A stretch of DNA of 64,000 nucleotides, from assembly GCA_002708845.1 (NCBI GenBank), contig PAPI01000024.1, positions 186,001 to 250,000 on the forward strand. Direction: 5' to 3'. A program made the position numbers and the translations under genes. This DNA is from Leeuwenhoekiella sp. GTDB lineage: Bacteria > Bacteroidota > Bacteroidia > Flavobacteriales > Flavobacteriaceae. Shown here in pieces: positions 44,033 through 52,938 of this stretch. The notes beneath the pieces were generated by a model. It did not search any database. It was not told the origin of the DNA and saw nothing but the letters and a program-made list of their open reading frames with translations. Positions within the stretch are counted from its first letter, which is position 1, and each line of letters begins with the position of its first letter.

Positions 44033-45016
44033 ATGCGCGAGGCTGCTTTCGTGAGGCAAAATAAGGATAAATGGTTAAGATTTGAAAACGTATTGTTGGG
44101 TAATACTAACGAACTTACGCCTGACGAACTTTCAGCATTATATCTTGAGGTAACTGATCATCTAAGCTATGCCCGAACTTTCTATCCTGAGAGTAAAACC
44201 ACGCAGTATTTAAATTACCTCGCATCCCGTTCCCATCAAAAAATTTATAAGACCAAACGCGAGTCAAGCCGCCGGTTTATCACCTTCTTTACCAAAGAAT
44301 TCCCCCTACTGATGTTTAACTACCAGCGTGAGCTGTTGCTTTCGTTTCTGGTTTTTGCGCTCTTTTGTGTTGTAGGAGCCTACAGTGCTGCAACAGACGG
44401 AGCTTATGTACGCAGCATTCTGGGCGACGGCTATGTGAATATGACCCTTGAGAATATGGAAGGAGGTGACCCAATGCGCGTGTATAAAGAGATGAACGAG
44501 GTCGAAATGTTTATGGGCATTACCATAAATAACATCAAAGTGGCCTTAATGGCATTTATTTACGGAGTTCTTTTCAGCATAGGTTCGCTTTTTATAATGA
44601 TGCGCAATGGGGTTATGCTAGGCTCGTTTCAGTATTTTTTCTACGAAAAGGGATTTTTGTGGGAGTCTGCGCGCACCATCTGGATTCACGGTACGATTGA
44701 AATTTCGGTGATTGTAATTGCCGGTGCGGCCGGACTTGTTCTGGGTAATGGTATTTTATTTCCCGGCACGTATACCCGTCTCGAATCTTTTAAACGCAAG
44801 ATGAAAGATGGACTCAAAATCGTGGTGAGTACCATTCCGTTTTTTATTATTGCAGGTTTTCTGGAAGGTTTTGTGACCCGCCATACCGAAATGCCCGACT
44901 GGCTTGCGATTACAATCATAGGCCTTTCACTGTTACTAATTATCTATTATTACGTCCTATACCCCCGAATAGCTACCAAAAAATACCAAAATCATATCGA
45001 TGAACAATTACATTAA
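44033..45016 (+). CDS. Stage II sporulation protein M-like (SpoIIM/DUF95) membrane protein
   Basis: The 327-residue protein has an N-terminal soluble helical part (FVRQNKDKWLRFENVL, ELSALYLEVTDHLSYARTFYP) followed by about five membrane helices (including NNIKVALMAFIYGVLFSIGSLFIMM, IEISVIVIAGAAGLVLGNGIL). This is the pattern of SpoIIM-family proteins in non-sporulating Bacteroidota. The role is unknown there. It opens the operon with DUF4129, DUF4350, MoxR and DUF58, and overlaps the next gene by 17 bp. Confidence 0.88.
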   Translation: MREAAFVRQNKDKWLRFENVLLGNTNELTPDELSALYLEVTDHLSYARTFYPESKTTQYLNYLASRSHQKIYKTKRESSRRFITFFTKEFPLLMFNYQRELLLSFLVFALFCVVGAYSAATDGAYVRSILGDGYVNMTLENMEGGDPMRVYKEMNEVEMFMGITINNIKVALMAFIYGVLFSIGSLFIMMRNGVMLGSFQYFFYEKGFLWESARTIWIHGTIEISVIVIAGAAGLVLGNGILFPGTYTRLESFKRKMKDGLKIVVSTIPFFIIAGFLEGFVTRHTEMPDWLAITIIGLSLLLIIYYYVLYPRIATKKYQNHIDEQLH

Positions 45017-45857
45017 CTTTAAAAGACAACGCGAACTCGGTGAGACCCTTACCGATACGTTTAAATTTTTACGGCAGGAATATAAAGGTCTGTTTCAGGC
45101 ACTGTTGCGTAATGCCGCAATTCCCTTTATAATTTTAATTGCTGCCGCGGGTTACTATGCTACTATTTCTGCAGATTCTTCACTTTTTGATGGCGGAATA
45201 TTTAGCATGGCAAACTTGGTGCTGCCTGCTATAATCTTGCTTCTGGCAGTGCTTTTTTATTATGCTGTGATGTACGGAACCGTGCTTCATTACATTAGGC
45301 TTTATATTGAAAATCGCGGTGTCGTAGATCAGGATATTTTAAAAAATGAAGTGCGTTCTCAACTTGGTTCGCTAATAGGAGTAACATTCCTCATTGCACT
45401 AATCGTATTCTTCGGTTTGATGTTGTGTATATTACCCGGGATCTACCTTGCCATTCCGCTTTCGTTGGGCTGGGCGCTCCTGGTATTTAAAAACAAACCA
45501 ATAGGTGATGTAATTTCAGATTCTTTCAAACTTGTAAAAGGCGAATGGTGGATGACCTTCGCAACTATGTTTGTGCTCGGATTGTTGTTGTACGTTGCCA
45601 ATATAGTATTCTCATTACCTGTTATCATCTATACGCTTGTCAAAGCATTTACTTCTGGAGCAGAAATTTCGCAGGGAAATATGAGCGGTTTATTTGACTG
45701 GGTGTATCTCACGCTAAATGTAATCGCTTCTGCAGCGCAATACATTTTGGCCGTTATATTTCCCATCGCCATTGCTTTTATCTACTACAACCTTAACGAA
45801 AAAACCAATCAAACCGGAGCTTTTGAAACTATAGACAGCATAGGTACAGACCGCTAA
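45000..45857 (+). CDS. Polytopic membrane protein of the MoxR/DUF58 operon
   Basis: The 285-residue protein has an N-terminal RELGETLTDTFKFLRQEY segment and about six membrane helices (for example FIILIAAAGYYATI, NLVLPAIILLLAVLFYYAVMY, LIALIVFFGLMLCILPGIYLAIPLSLGWALLVF). It resembles proteins with a glycerophosphoryl-diester-phosphodiesterase-type membrane domain, but there is no catalytic domain. Genes like it recur beside SpoIIM-like genes in Flavobacteriia. Function unknown. It overlaps both neighbours (17 bp and 1 bp). Confidence 0.75.
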   Translation: MNNYINFKRQRELGETLTDTFKFLRQEYKGLFQALLRNAAIPFIILIAAAGYYATISADSSLFDGGIFSMANLVLPAIILLLAVLFYYAVMYGTVLHYIRLYIENRGVVDQDILKNEVRSQLGSLIGVTFLIALIVFFGLMLCILPGIYLAIPLSLGWALLVFKNKPIGDVISDSFKLVKGEWWMTFATMFVLGLLLYVANIVFSLPVIIYTLVKAFTSGAEISQGNMSGLFDWVYLTLNVIASAAQYILAVIFPIAIAFIYYNLNEKTNQTGAFETIDSIGTDR

Positions 45858-46609
45858 TGCATAAAATACTCTTCTACATAATCTTATTGATAAGCCTTCA
45901 GAACCCTGCACTGGCTCAGGATTCTACTGCTGTTGAAAAACCAAAGGTCGCTCAGGAAATAAAATACGACAGGACACCGGCATCGCCGCTTGAGTTTGAT
46001 ATAGAACAGCTTAAGGAATATGCTGCTCAGGATGAGTTTAATTATGTGGAAGAAGAAGCACCAGACAATATCTGGACGCGTTTTAAAGCCTGGGTTAACA
46101 GTATTTGGAGTCAGTTTATTAACTGGATTCTTCAGGGTGAGGAAGCTACTGGTTTTCTAGGATTTTTGGTACGAGCCCTGCCCTATCTACTGGTTGCCGG
46201 CGTGATTGCCTTGCTGGTATGGCTCTTTTTAAAAGTAGATTTGGGTGGCTCTCCACTTAAAGGCCCGGACCTCAGTAAAGTCATTCTCACCGATGAGCAG
46301 GAAATCATCGAAAATCAAAACATAAACGAACTCATAGAAGCTGCGCTCCGGGAAAAAAATTACCGTCTGGCCGTACGTTTTTATTACCTCTTATTGCTGC
46401 AAAAACTGGCGCAAAAGGAACTAATTGACTGGGAAGTACAAAAAACCAATGCGGATTATGTGTATGAACTTAAAGATGCCGGTCTGCGAAATACCTTTAC
46501 CCGTCTAACACGCGTTTATGACTTTATCTGGTATGGAAATTTTGAAGTCAATGAGACCGATTTCGCGAAAGCAGAAACCGAATTTAAAAAGAGTATTGCC
46601 AACTTATGA
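45857..46609 (+). CDS. DUF4129 domain protein
   Basis: In this 250-residue protein, the signal peptide (MHKILFYIILLISLQNPALAQ) is followed by a short periplasmic part with WTRFKAWVNSIWSQF. One membrane helix (YLLVAGVIALLVWLFLKV) then leads to a C-terminal cytoplasmic DUF4129 region (AALREKNYRLAVRFYYLLLLQKLAQKELIDWEVQKTNADYVYEL ... RVYDFIWYG). It typically accompanies MoxR/DUF58 genes. Its stop and the next ATG overlap as ATGA. Confidence 0.88.
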   Translation: MHKILFYIILLISLQNPALAQDSTAVEKPKVAQEIKYDRTPASPLEFDIEQLKEYAAQDEFNYVEEEAPDNIWTRFKAWVNSIWSQFINWILQGEEATGFLGFLVRALPYLLVAGVIALLVWLFLKVDLGGSPLKGPDLSKVILTDEQEIIENQNINELIEAALREKNYRLAVRFYYLLLLQKLAQKELIDWEVQKTNADYVYELKDAGLRNTFTRLTRVYDFIWYGNFEVNETDFAKAETEFKKSIANL

Positions 46610-47826
46610 GTAAACGCTATAAAATACTTGCCGGTTTGCTGATTCTCTTCCTGGGACTTCTCGTGTATGCCGAAGCCTCTCAGAAAGAACCTATAAACTG
46701 GTACGAGTCGTATGGGAAACAGGATAAAATTCCCTTTGGCACCTATGTATTTTACGAGCAACTCTCCACGCTGCTTGATGAAGATCGAATTGAAGAAGTA
46801 AATATTCCGCCGTATGAATTTTTGATGGACAGCCTCAATCCCCCCAAAGGCACGTATTTCTTTGTAAACTCCTACATCTATAACGACGAGTTTGAAACCC
46901 GAAAGCTGCTGAACTGGGTAGCCCGGGGTAACACGCTTTTTATGGCTTCTGATGGTTTTAGCGAAGTTTTAGAAGACACTTTGAGTCTGGAGAGTGATTA
47001 TACCTATGACACCGATGATCTGGTCAAACGTCCGCTGGTAAATCTGAGCAATCCTTCTCTGGGCCGAAAGCTTCCGTATATCTTTGACAAGGATTATTCA
47101 ATAGCCTATTTTGAGGTGATTGACACCCTAAAAACCACCGTTTTGGGTGTTGCAGATATTATGCGTGACGAGGATTCCACACGCATTAAGCAACCCAAAG
47201 TCAATTTCATCAAACTGCCTTTTGAAGAAGGAGAGATTATTCTAAGCACCTTTCCGCAGGCATTTACCAACTATTTTATGCTGCAAGACAGCAATGCAGA
47301 CTATACTGCGAATGTGTTGTCGTATCTGCCTAAAGATGGAACCATCTATATAGATCAATACTACAAAAACAGCAAGACCGTAGCCGTATCGCCCCTGTTT
47401 TTGATTCTGAATAACAAATACCTGAAATGGTCCTGGTATACACTTTTACTGGGTGCTTTAATCTGGGTGATTTTTGAGGGTAAACGCAAACAGCGAAGCA
47501 TCCCGGTCATTAAACCCTTACCCAATAATACGCTGGACTATACCCGAACCATTGCCGGAATGTATCTCGACAAGAAAGAAAACCGCCAGATCGCCACGCA
47601 CCAGATCAACCATTTTATGGAATACCTGCGCAGCACCTATGTTTTGGCTACAGACCGGCTTAACCGCGATTTTATTGAGCGCCTTACGGCGAAAAGTGGA
47701 AAGCCCCACGACACGGTTCAAAATACTATAGATTATATCGTAACCATCAGGCAAAAGGCCGAATTGAGTGAAGACGAACTCATACGCCTCAACAGCCTGA
47801 TCGAAAATTTTAAAACTACCCATTGA
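46606..47826 (+). CDS. DUF4350 domain protein
   Basis: In this 406-residue protein, an N-terminal membrane helix (ILAGLLILFLGLLVYA) precedes a periplasmic DUF4350 domain (NWYESYGKQDKIPFGTYVFYEQL, WVARGNTLFMASDGF). A second membrane helix (about residue 275, WYTLLLGALIWVIFEG) and a cytoplasmic helical tail follow. DUF4350 proteins are regular partners of MoxR-type ATPases with DUF58 and DUF4129. Both ends overlap neighbours: ATGA upstream, and TGATG at the MoxR start. Confidence 0.88.
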   Translation: MSKRYKILAGLLILFLGLLVYAEASQKEPINWYESYGKQDKIPFGTYVFYEQLSTLLDEDRIEEVNIPPYEFLMDSLNPPKGTYFFVNSYIYNDEFETRKLLNWVARGNTLFMASDGFSEVLEDTLSLESDYTYDTDDLVKRPLVNLSNPSLGRKLPYIFDKDYSIAYFEVIDTLKTTVLGVADIMRDEDSTRIKQPKVNFIKLPFEEGEIILSTFPQAFTNYFMLQDSNADYTANVLSYLPKDGTIYIDQYYKNSKTVAVSPLFLILNNKYLKWSWYTLLLGALIWVIFEGKRKQRSIPVIKPLPNNTLDYTRTIAGMYLDKKENRQIATHQINHFMEYLRSTYVLATDRLNRDFIERLTAKSGKPHDTVQNTIDYIVTIRQKAELSEDELIRLNSLIENFKTTH

Positions 47827-48890
47827 TGGAAGATTCAAATCCTTTAGAAAACGAGCAGACCCCGCAAAACACACCTCAGGAAACACCCGGCACTCCGGAA
47901 GAATCTGTGCAGTCTGACGATAATCTCGAATTTCAAAACCGCATTCCGCTAGACGGCCTGCGCGACTCGGTTGCAGCTTTGAAGGCAGAGCTTGCCAAAG
48001 TGATTGTAGGCCAACACGAGTTTATAGAACTGCTTATCGTAGCCCTGCTTTCTGATGGTCACGTGCTCATTGAAGGGGTACCCGGAATCGCCAAGACAGT
48101 CACGGCCAAGCTGTTTGCTAAAACCCTCAACACCGGGTTTAGCCGTATTCAGTTTACGCCCGATTTGATGCCGAGTGATGTATTAGGAACTTCGGTGCTC
48201 AATATGCAAACCAGTAATTTTGAGTTCAAGCACGGGCCTATTTTCTCAAACATTGTGCTTATTGATGAGATCAACCGGGCACCCGCCAAAACCCAGGCTG
48301 CACTATTTGAGGTGATGGAAGAACGCCAGATTACCATTGATGGTACGCAGTACGATCTTGAGAAACCTTTTATGGTTCTTGCCACCCAAAACCCTATCGA
48401 GCAGGAAGGCACCTATGCCCTACCCGAGGCCCAGCTGGACCGGTTCCTGTTTAAAATCAAGGTGACCTACCCCGATCTGGAAGACGAAATCGCCATTTTA
48501 AAAAGTCAGAATCAGCTTACCGGTAAAGCCATTGCGGTAATTGATGCGGTGTTGAGCCCCGCAAAACTTCAGGAATACCGCGAACAAACCGGGCAGGTTT
48601 TAGTTGAAGAAAAAATACTTAATTACATCGCGCAGATTACGGTAAAATCGCGAACGCATCCGCATTTGTATTTGGGTGGTTCTCCACGTGCGTCTTTGGC
48701 CATTTTAAAGTCGGCTAAGGCCTTTGCTGCCATCAACGGTCGGGATTTTGTTACGCCCGAAGATGTAAAACGCTCGGTAACACCGGTGTTAAGGCATCGC
48801 GTAATTCTTTCGCCCGAACGCGAAATGGAAGGCATGACGCCCGAAACAGTTATTGATATGCTTGTTCAATCTGTAGAAGTACCCCGCTAG
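47826..48890 (+). CDS. MoxR-family AAA+ ATPase
   Basis: The 354-residue ATPase has Walker A GVPGIAKT (84-91), Walker B IVLIDEINRAP, a sensor 1 LATQNPIEQEGTY block and the C-terminal lid domain (HLYLGGSPRASLAILKSAKAFA), typical of MoxR proteins. These act as chaperones for VWA/DUF58-type partners. The N-terminal ~40 residues are acidic and Pro/Gln-rich. ATG 47826 is preferred over the TTG three bases upstream. It is followed by the DUF58 partner gene with a one-base overlap. Confidence 0.94.
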   Translation: MEDSNPLENEQTPQNTPQETPGTPEESVQSDDNLEFQNRIPLDGLRDSVAALKAELAKVIVGQHEFIELLIVALLSDGHVLIEGVPGIAKTVTAKLFAKTLNTGFSRIQFTPDLMPSDVLGTSVLNMQTSNFEFKHGPIFSNIVLIDEINRAPAKTQAALFEVMEERQITIDGTQYDLEKPFMVLATQNPIEQEGTYALPEAQLDRFLFKIKVTYPDLEDEIAILKSQNQLTGKAIAVIDAVLSPAKLQEYREQTGQVLVEEKILNYIAQITVKSRTHPHLYLGGSPRASLAILKSAKAFAAINGRDFVTPEDVKRSVTPVLRHRVILSPEREMEGMTPETVIDMLVQSVEVPR

Positions 48891-50230
48891 TGCGCATCAT
48901 CGCCTTCATAAAGAGCCTGTATTTACATCAACGCGTATTCTATGCTTTGGCGGTACTGGCTGTGTTGTTCCTGTTTTCGTACTGGTACAACAGCCTTTTC
49001 CCGATTGCTTCGGTGGGTATGCTGTTGTTGGGGATCGCTATGCTTTTTGACGGAGTTACGCTTTATAAGAAAAAGGAAGGTATTAGCGCTACGCGAAAAC
49101 TCCCCGAAAAATTCTCCAACTCAGATCTCAACGAGGTGCCGCTGCAACTCAGTAACCGCTACCCGTTTAAAATAGATTTTGAAGTAATTGATGAGATCCC
49201 GGTACAGTTTCAAAAACGGGATTTCCTAAAAACCGGAAGCATCCCTGCCGGAGAAAAAATCCGTATAACCTACGGTTTGCGCCCGGTAGAACGTGGTGTG
49301 TATACCTTTGGCCGACTTAATATTTTTGTGACCACGACATTAAAACTGGTTAAACGCCGCTATGTGTTTGACAACGGCCAGCCGGTAAAAGTGTACCCCT
49401 CTTTTATACAGATGAAAAAGTATGCCTTTCTGGCTATTGACAACAAGCTGACGCAATTTGGGCTCAAGAAAATACGCCGTATAGGCCATACGATGGAGTT
49501 TGAACAAATTAAAGATTATGTTAGCGGCGATGATGTGCGTACCATCAACTGGAAGGCGACTGCCAAGCGCGGCGATCTGATGGTCAACCAGTTTCAGGAT
49601 GAGAAATCCCAGCCCATCTACTCCATCATTGATGCCAGCCGGGTGATGAAAATGCCCTTTGAAGGCCTAAGCCTCCTGGATTACGCGATAAACTCCACGT
49701 TGGCCTTTAGCAATGTGGCCCTTAAAAAGAATGACAAAACGGGGCTGATTACCTTTAGCAACACGATTATCAATCACCTGGCTGCCAGCAGTAAGAAAAC
49801 CCATCTCAATACGATTCTCGAGGTACTCTACTCCATCGAAACCCGGTTTTTAGATAGTGATTTTGGTCGCCTGTATGCCGAAGTCAAACGCAAAATCACT
49901 CATCGCAGCCTGCTCTTGTTGTATACCAATTTTGAACACGAAAGCGCGATGCAGCGCCAACTCCCCTACCTGAAAGGTTTGGCTCAAAAGCACGTGCTGG
50001 TCGTGATCTTTTTTGAAAACACCGAGCTAACCGAACTGATCTCCAAAAAGGCCGAAAACACCCCCGAAATCTATCACAAGACCATCGCCCAGAAAATGGA
50101 CTATGAAAAGAAGCGTATGGTTAAAGAACTGGAACGCCACGGCATACAAACCGTACTCACCAAACCCGAAGATCTTACAGTAAACACCATCAACAAATAC
50201 CTCGAGATCAAAGCTCGGGGGATTTTATAG
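48890..50230 (+). CDS. DUF58 domain protein, MoxR partner
   Basis: In this 446-residue protein, two N-terminal membrane helices (residues ~15-50) precede a beta-rich region and then the DUF58 core (VSGDDVRTINWKATAKRGDLMVNQF) and a VWA-like C-terminal part (IIDASRVMKM, LLLYTNFEHESAM). The start is a GTG overlapping the MoxR stop (TAGTG). It is the last gene of the operon, whose products are proposed to work as a membrane-associated chaperone complex. Confidence 0.92.
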   Translation: MRIIAFIKSLYLHQRVFYALAVLAVLFLFSYWYNSLFPIASVGMLLLGIAMLFDGVTLYKKKEGISATRKLPEKFSNSDLNEVPLQLSNRYPFKIDFEVIDEIPVQFQKRDFLKTGSIPAGEKIRITYGLRPVERGVYTFGRLNIFVTTTLKLVKRRYVFDNGQPVKVYPSFIQMKKYAFLAIDNKLTQFGLKKIRRIGHTMEFEQIKDYVSGDDVRTINWKATAKRGDLMVNQFQDEKSQPIYSIIDASRVMKMPFEGLSLLDYAINSTLAFSNVALKKNDKTGLITFSNTIINHLAASSKKTHLNTILEVLYSIETRFLDSDFGRLYAEVKRKITHRSLLLLYTNFEHESAMQRQLPYLKGLAQKHVLVVIFFENTELTELISKKAENTPEIYHKTIAQKMDYEKKRMVKELERHGIQTVLTKPEDLTVNTINKYLEIKARGIL

Positions 50231-50386
50231 AATTTTGCGGTAGAATGAGGATTTCCGTATGCGAGCTTTAGAAGAGATGGGTATATTTACGATTGTTAAG
50301 TGTATAGTATTCGTTTACAAACACGTGCAAATGACTACAAATAAATCCTAAAATGGATATAACAGTACATGTTGTACGTTTATACA

Positions 50387-50398
50387 ATTGTTATGTGC
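50387..50398 (+). repeat. Left arm of a 12-bp inverted repeat flanking a two-gene cassette
   Basis: ATTGTTATGTGC lies 10 bp before the ATG at 50409. Its exact reverse complement GCACATAACAAT occurs at 51155-51166, across the stop codon of the second gene of the unit. The two arms enclose both genes, 757 bp apart. Confidence 0.6.
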
Positions 50399-50408
50399 AA
50401 GCGGAAAA

Positions 50409-50834
50409 ATGAAAACGGATAAGTCAATTAGAAATATAACAATCGCTGCGATTAATCGGAGTGCAATGGATATTGATTCTTGGAATCATTCTCGAATTGC
50501 GGATGAAAATGATACGGAATTGATTGAGAAATTTGAGTTATTAGAAAACGAATTGCCAGTGTTTGAAATTAAAAGTGAATTCGCTCATACTCTAATTTCA
50601 ACTCGTCAGATTATTGAGCGGAATAAGGAAAAACTTCATAGTCTAAACTTCGACTTTTTAGATGATGTGGTTTATGGCAATTTCAAAGGACAACGGAACA
50701 AACCTAAATTATCTATTTTTAGAGTTGTGGATATTCACGGAGATGAACTTGACTTTCAAATGGAAACTGGAAAAGCATCAATCGGACTGATTTACTCTGT
50801 AGATACTATTAGACAATTAAGAGCTGATGATTGA
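50409..50834 (+). CDS. Hypothetical protein of an AT-rich cassette-like unit
   Basis: This 141-residue soluble protein, probably helical then beta (IIERNKEKLHSLNFDFLDDVVYGNF, LSIFRVVDIHGDELDFQMETGKASIGLIYS), has no recognised domain. Base composition is visibly more AT-rich than the preceding operon. ATG 50409 is preferred; an in-frame TTG at 50388 lies inside the flanking inverted repeat. It overlaps the next gene by eight bases, so the two are co-translated and may form a pair. Confidence 0.65.
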   Translation: MKTDKSIRNITIAAINRSAMDIDSWNHSRIADENDTELIEKFELLENELPVFEIKSEFAHTLISTRQIIERNKEKLHSLNFDFLDDVVYGNFKGQRNKPKLSIFRVVDIHGDELDFQMETGKASIGLIYSVDTIRQLRADD

Positions 50835-51162
50835 CAATGCAGATTTCATTGCGGAACTGAAATACAGAACGACTGAACAAGGTGGACGCAGAACACCTGC
50901 GAATTCTGGTTATCGTCCACAATTGAAATTTGATTTTACAGAAATGCAGACTTCTGGACATCAATTTTTCATCGGAACAGATTCTGTAATGCCTGGAGAA
51001 ACAGTTTTAGCTCAAATAGGAATGAATTCGACTCATTCTTATGAAAACAAATTAGAAATCGGTATGGAGTTTGAATTTCGAGAAGGAGCAACAATTATCG
51101 GAATTGGACAAATAACTGAAATAATAAATAAATTGCTGGAGAAGAAAAAAGCCAGCACATAA
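50827..51162 (+). CDS. Stand-alone EF-Tu domain III-like small protein
   Basis: The 111-residue protein shows the beta-barrel pattern of EF-Tu domain III in the right order: an EGGR-like EQGGRRTP segment, then SGYRPQLKFDF, a TDSVMPGETV strand and EFREGATIIGIGQITEI. These correspond to EGGRHTPF, NYRPQFYFRT, VMPGDNV and REGGRTVGAGVV in EF-Tu. There is no GTPase domain. The function of such stand-alone domains is unknown. Overlapped by the preceding gene by eight bases, it is the second member of the repeat-flanked unit. Confidence 0.7.
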   Translation: MIDNADFIAELKYRTTEQGGRRTPANSGYRPQLKFDFTEMQTSGHQFFIGTDSVMPGETVLAQIGMNSTHSYENKLEIGMEFEFREGATIIGIGQITEIINKLLEKKKAST

Positions 51163-51166
51163 CAAT
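51155..51166 (+). repeat. Right arm of the 12-bp inverted repeat
   Basis: GCACATAACAAT is the exact reverse complement of 50387-50398. It contains the TAA stop (51160-51162) of the EF-Tu-domain-III-like gene. Confidence 0.6.
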
Positions 51167-51233
51167 CGGTATATTGCGTAGCGGCTTTAAGCATGCTACA
51201 CATCATACCCGAGACCGTCGCCAGTAATACAAA

Positions 51234-52319
51234 ATGATAGAAGAACTTAAGAAATACGAATCAACAATTAAGAAAAAACACAGTTTCAACTGGACTCCGA
51301 AATTTGAGGAAGAGTTTCGAACAGACTTGAACAAAAAAGTATTTGTGCCAATTGTCATTATGACTTTTGAAAAGTTAGGATGGGATTTAGTTTTTCAGGA
51401 CGAAATTTTAGCAGAAGCTAAACGAAAAGGGAAGTGGGATAGGTGGACTGAAAAAATCTCTGTGGTTTATGAATATGGAAAGGTCAAAGTCAAAAGTGTT
51501 TCACTTGGAAATGAAATGTGGGACAATGGACGAAATTCAAAAAGAGTTCGACTATTCAAATATGCATTCCAACAAACAGAGAAAGAATTTGACAAAGATG
51601 CCTTGGCAGAATTAGAAAAAGAAGTTGAACGAACAAATAACTGGGATGATTATGAAATCCCAGAAAGTTTACCCCAACCGAAAGAAAGAAAAGAACCGAA
51701 ATTATGGATTCCGATTTTGGGTGGATTGATTACAGCAATTATACTTGGATTTACTATCGCTCTTCTTTCAGTAAAAGGAATTTATATAATTGGAGTTTTT
51801 GAGGTTGGGGTCGCCTTTGCAATTGGATTTGCTTTGAAGTTTTTGATTAAGGTGAGTAATTACACCAATTATGACATTCTCAATTATATGCTTATTGGAA
51901 TGGTAATTATAGTTTATGTTTCTAACCAATATTTTCAATACCAAATAGTATTAAACGAAAACAATTACAAACCAATTGGTTTTTTTGAATTTATGAAGCT
52001 TCGACTTGAAGCTGGCTTAACCATAAAGGCGTTAAATACTGGATGGATAGGATTAGTCATAAGCTGGATTTTCCAGCTTGGATTCACATATTTAATTGGA
52101 ATGTTACGATTAGCTTCAAATTTGACTGCATATCAATTGGAAAGGGTGCCAATGGAAGTTGTGAATTTTGCCTTCTATCATTTTGTCAAGGAGAAAACTG
52201 AAAATCAAGTACGTTCTGAACTCTCTAAAATGGGATGGACAGAAGAACAAGATCAGAACGAAGTTTTCGAATCGATTGGTGCGGTACAAGGAGCAACCGA
52301 ATTAAATAGAATGGAATAA
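51234..52319 (+). CDS. Hypothetical membrane protein of the cassette-like region
   Basis: The 361-residue protein has a soluble N-terminal half (~155 residues, with a beta strand pair EKISVVYEYGKVKVKSVSLGNEMWDNGRNSKRVRLFKYAF). About four membrane helices follow (WIPILGGLITAIILGFTIALL, GVFEVGVAFAIGFALKFLI, YMLIGMVIIVYVS, WIGLVISWIFQLGFTYLI). A C-terminal helical tail resembles a short helical domain (VRSELSKMGWTEEQDQNEVFESI). No family was recognised. It is AT-rich compared with neighbours and stands as a single-gene unit between intergenic spacers of 71 and 91 bp. Confidence 0.7.
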   Translation: MIEELKKYESTIKKKHSFNWTPKFEEEFRTDLNKKVFVPIVIMTFEKLGWDLVFQDEILAEAKRKGKWDRWTEKISVVYEYGKVKVKSVSLGNEMWDNGRNSKRVRLFKYAFQQTEKEFDKDALAELEKEVERTNNWDDYEIPESLPQPKERKEPKLWIPILGGLITAIILGFTIALLSVKGIYIIGVFEVGVAFAIGFALKFLIKVSNYTNYDILNYMLIGMVIIVYVSNQYFQYQIVLNENNYKPIGFFEFMKLRLEAGLTIKALNTGWIGLVISWIFQLGFTYLIGMLRLASNLTAYQLERVPMEVVNFAFYHFVKEKTENQVRSELSKMGWTEEQDQNEVFESIGAVQGATELNRME

Positions 52320-52387
52320 AAATACTACCGCCAATCAGGCTTGGTAAGTCAAGTGCTAACCCACGCAACTACTCATAGCCAAGACGG

Positions 52388-52396
52388 TTGTAACAC
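52388..52396 (+). repeat. Left arm of a 9-bp inverted repeat flanking the DMP19-like gene
   Basis: TTGTAACAC, within GGTTGTAACAC, occurs 15 bp before the start codon. Its reverse complement GTGTTACAA lies at 52940-52948, just after the stop. This mirrors the arrangement around the 50409-51162 unit. Confidence 0.5.
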
Positions 52397-52410
52397 ATTG
52401 AAACAAACCT

Positions 52411-52938
52411 TTGAAAAGACTATTAATATTCATAGCATCATTATTTTCAACCAATGCAAGTTCGCAAACTCAATTTGATTTGGACAAAGTTCTAAAAATC
52501 GAAAGACGGGATATGATTGTTATGGAAATTGACACGTATCTGAACAAAAAATGTGAATACGGAGAAAAGATTGACCGACTTAATGAATCGCAAAAAATTT
52601 TACTGATTGTGGAAAATTTGGAACGTGAAATTAATAATGGTGGATTTCATCAATTTTACTGGAATTCAAGTGGAAATTATGCGAATGAGACTATTGATGC
52701 TTTAATAAAAATCGGAGCGAATAAAACTGCCGAAATAGTTAAAAAAGCCAATTCTGAATTTGAAACCGGAGACGTACCAAAAGACAGAGCTGAAAGACAA
52801 AATGAAATTGAACTGATTGAGGGAAAAGCAGAAGAAAATTGGAACAAATACGATTCTGAATTTTACGAATATCAAGATAATTTGACCAAATTATTAATTG
52901 CATTTGTAATTAAAAACAAATCGGATTTTAAAAAATAA
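52411..52938 (+). CDS. DMP19-family (DUF4375-like) protein with a signal peptide
   Basis: The 175-residue protein carries the DMP19-type core NGGFHQFYWNSSGNYANETIDALIKIGA at residues ~88-115 (motif given in family order: NGGF-x-Q-x-x-x-NSSG-x-YA). A hydrophobic N-terminus (LLIFIASLFSTNASSQ) looks like a cleavable signal peptide, which is unusual for this family. DMP19 of Neisseria is a DNA-mimic protein; other members are uncharacterised. The start is a TTG, as no suitable ATG exists. It is flanked by 9-bp inverted repeats and AT-rich. Confidence 0.7.
   Translation: MKRLLIFIASLFSTNASSQTQFDLDKVLKIERRDMIVMEIDTYLNKKCEYGEKIDRLNESQKILLIVENLEREINNGGFHQFYWNSSGNYANETIDALIKIGANKTAEIVKKANSEFETGDVPKDRAERQNEIELIEGKAEENWNKYDSEFYEYQDNLTKLLIAFVIKNKSDFKK

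Noticed and set aside
50387-51166. Canonical integron attC sites
   Set aside because: The repeat arms do not fit the RYYYAAC/GTTRRRY core sites and no integron integrase is seen in the window. Only a cassette-like arrangement is claimed.
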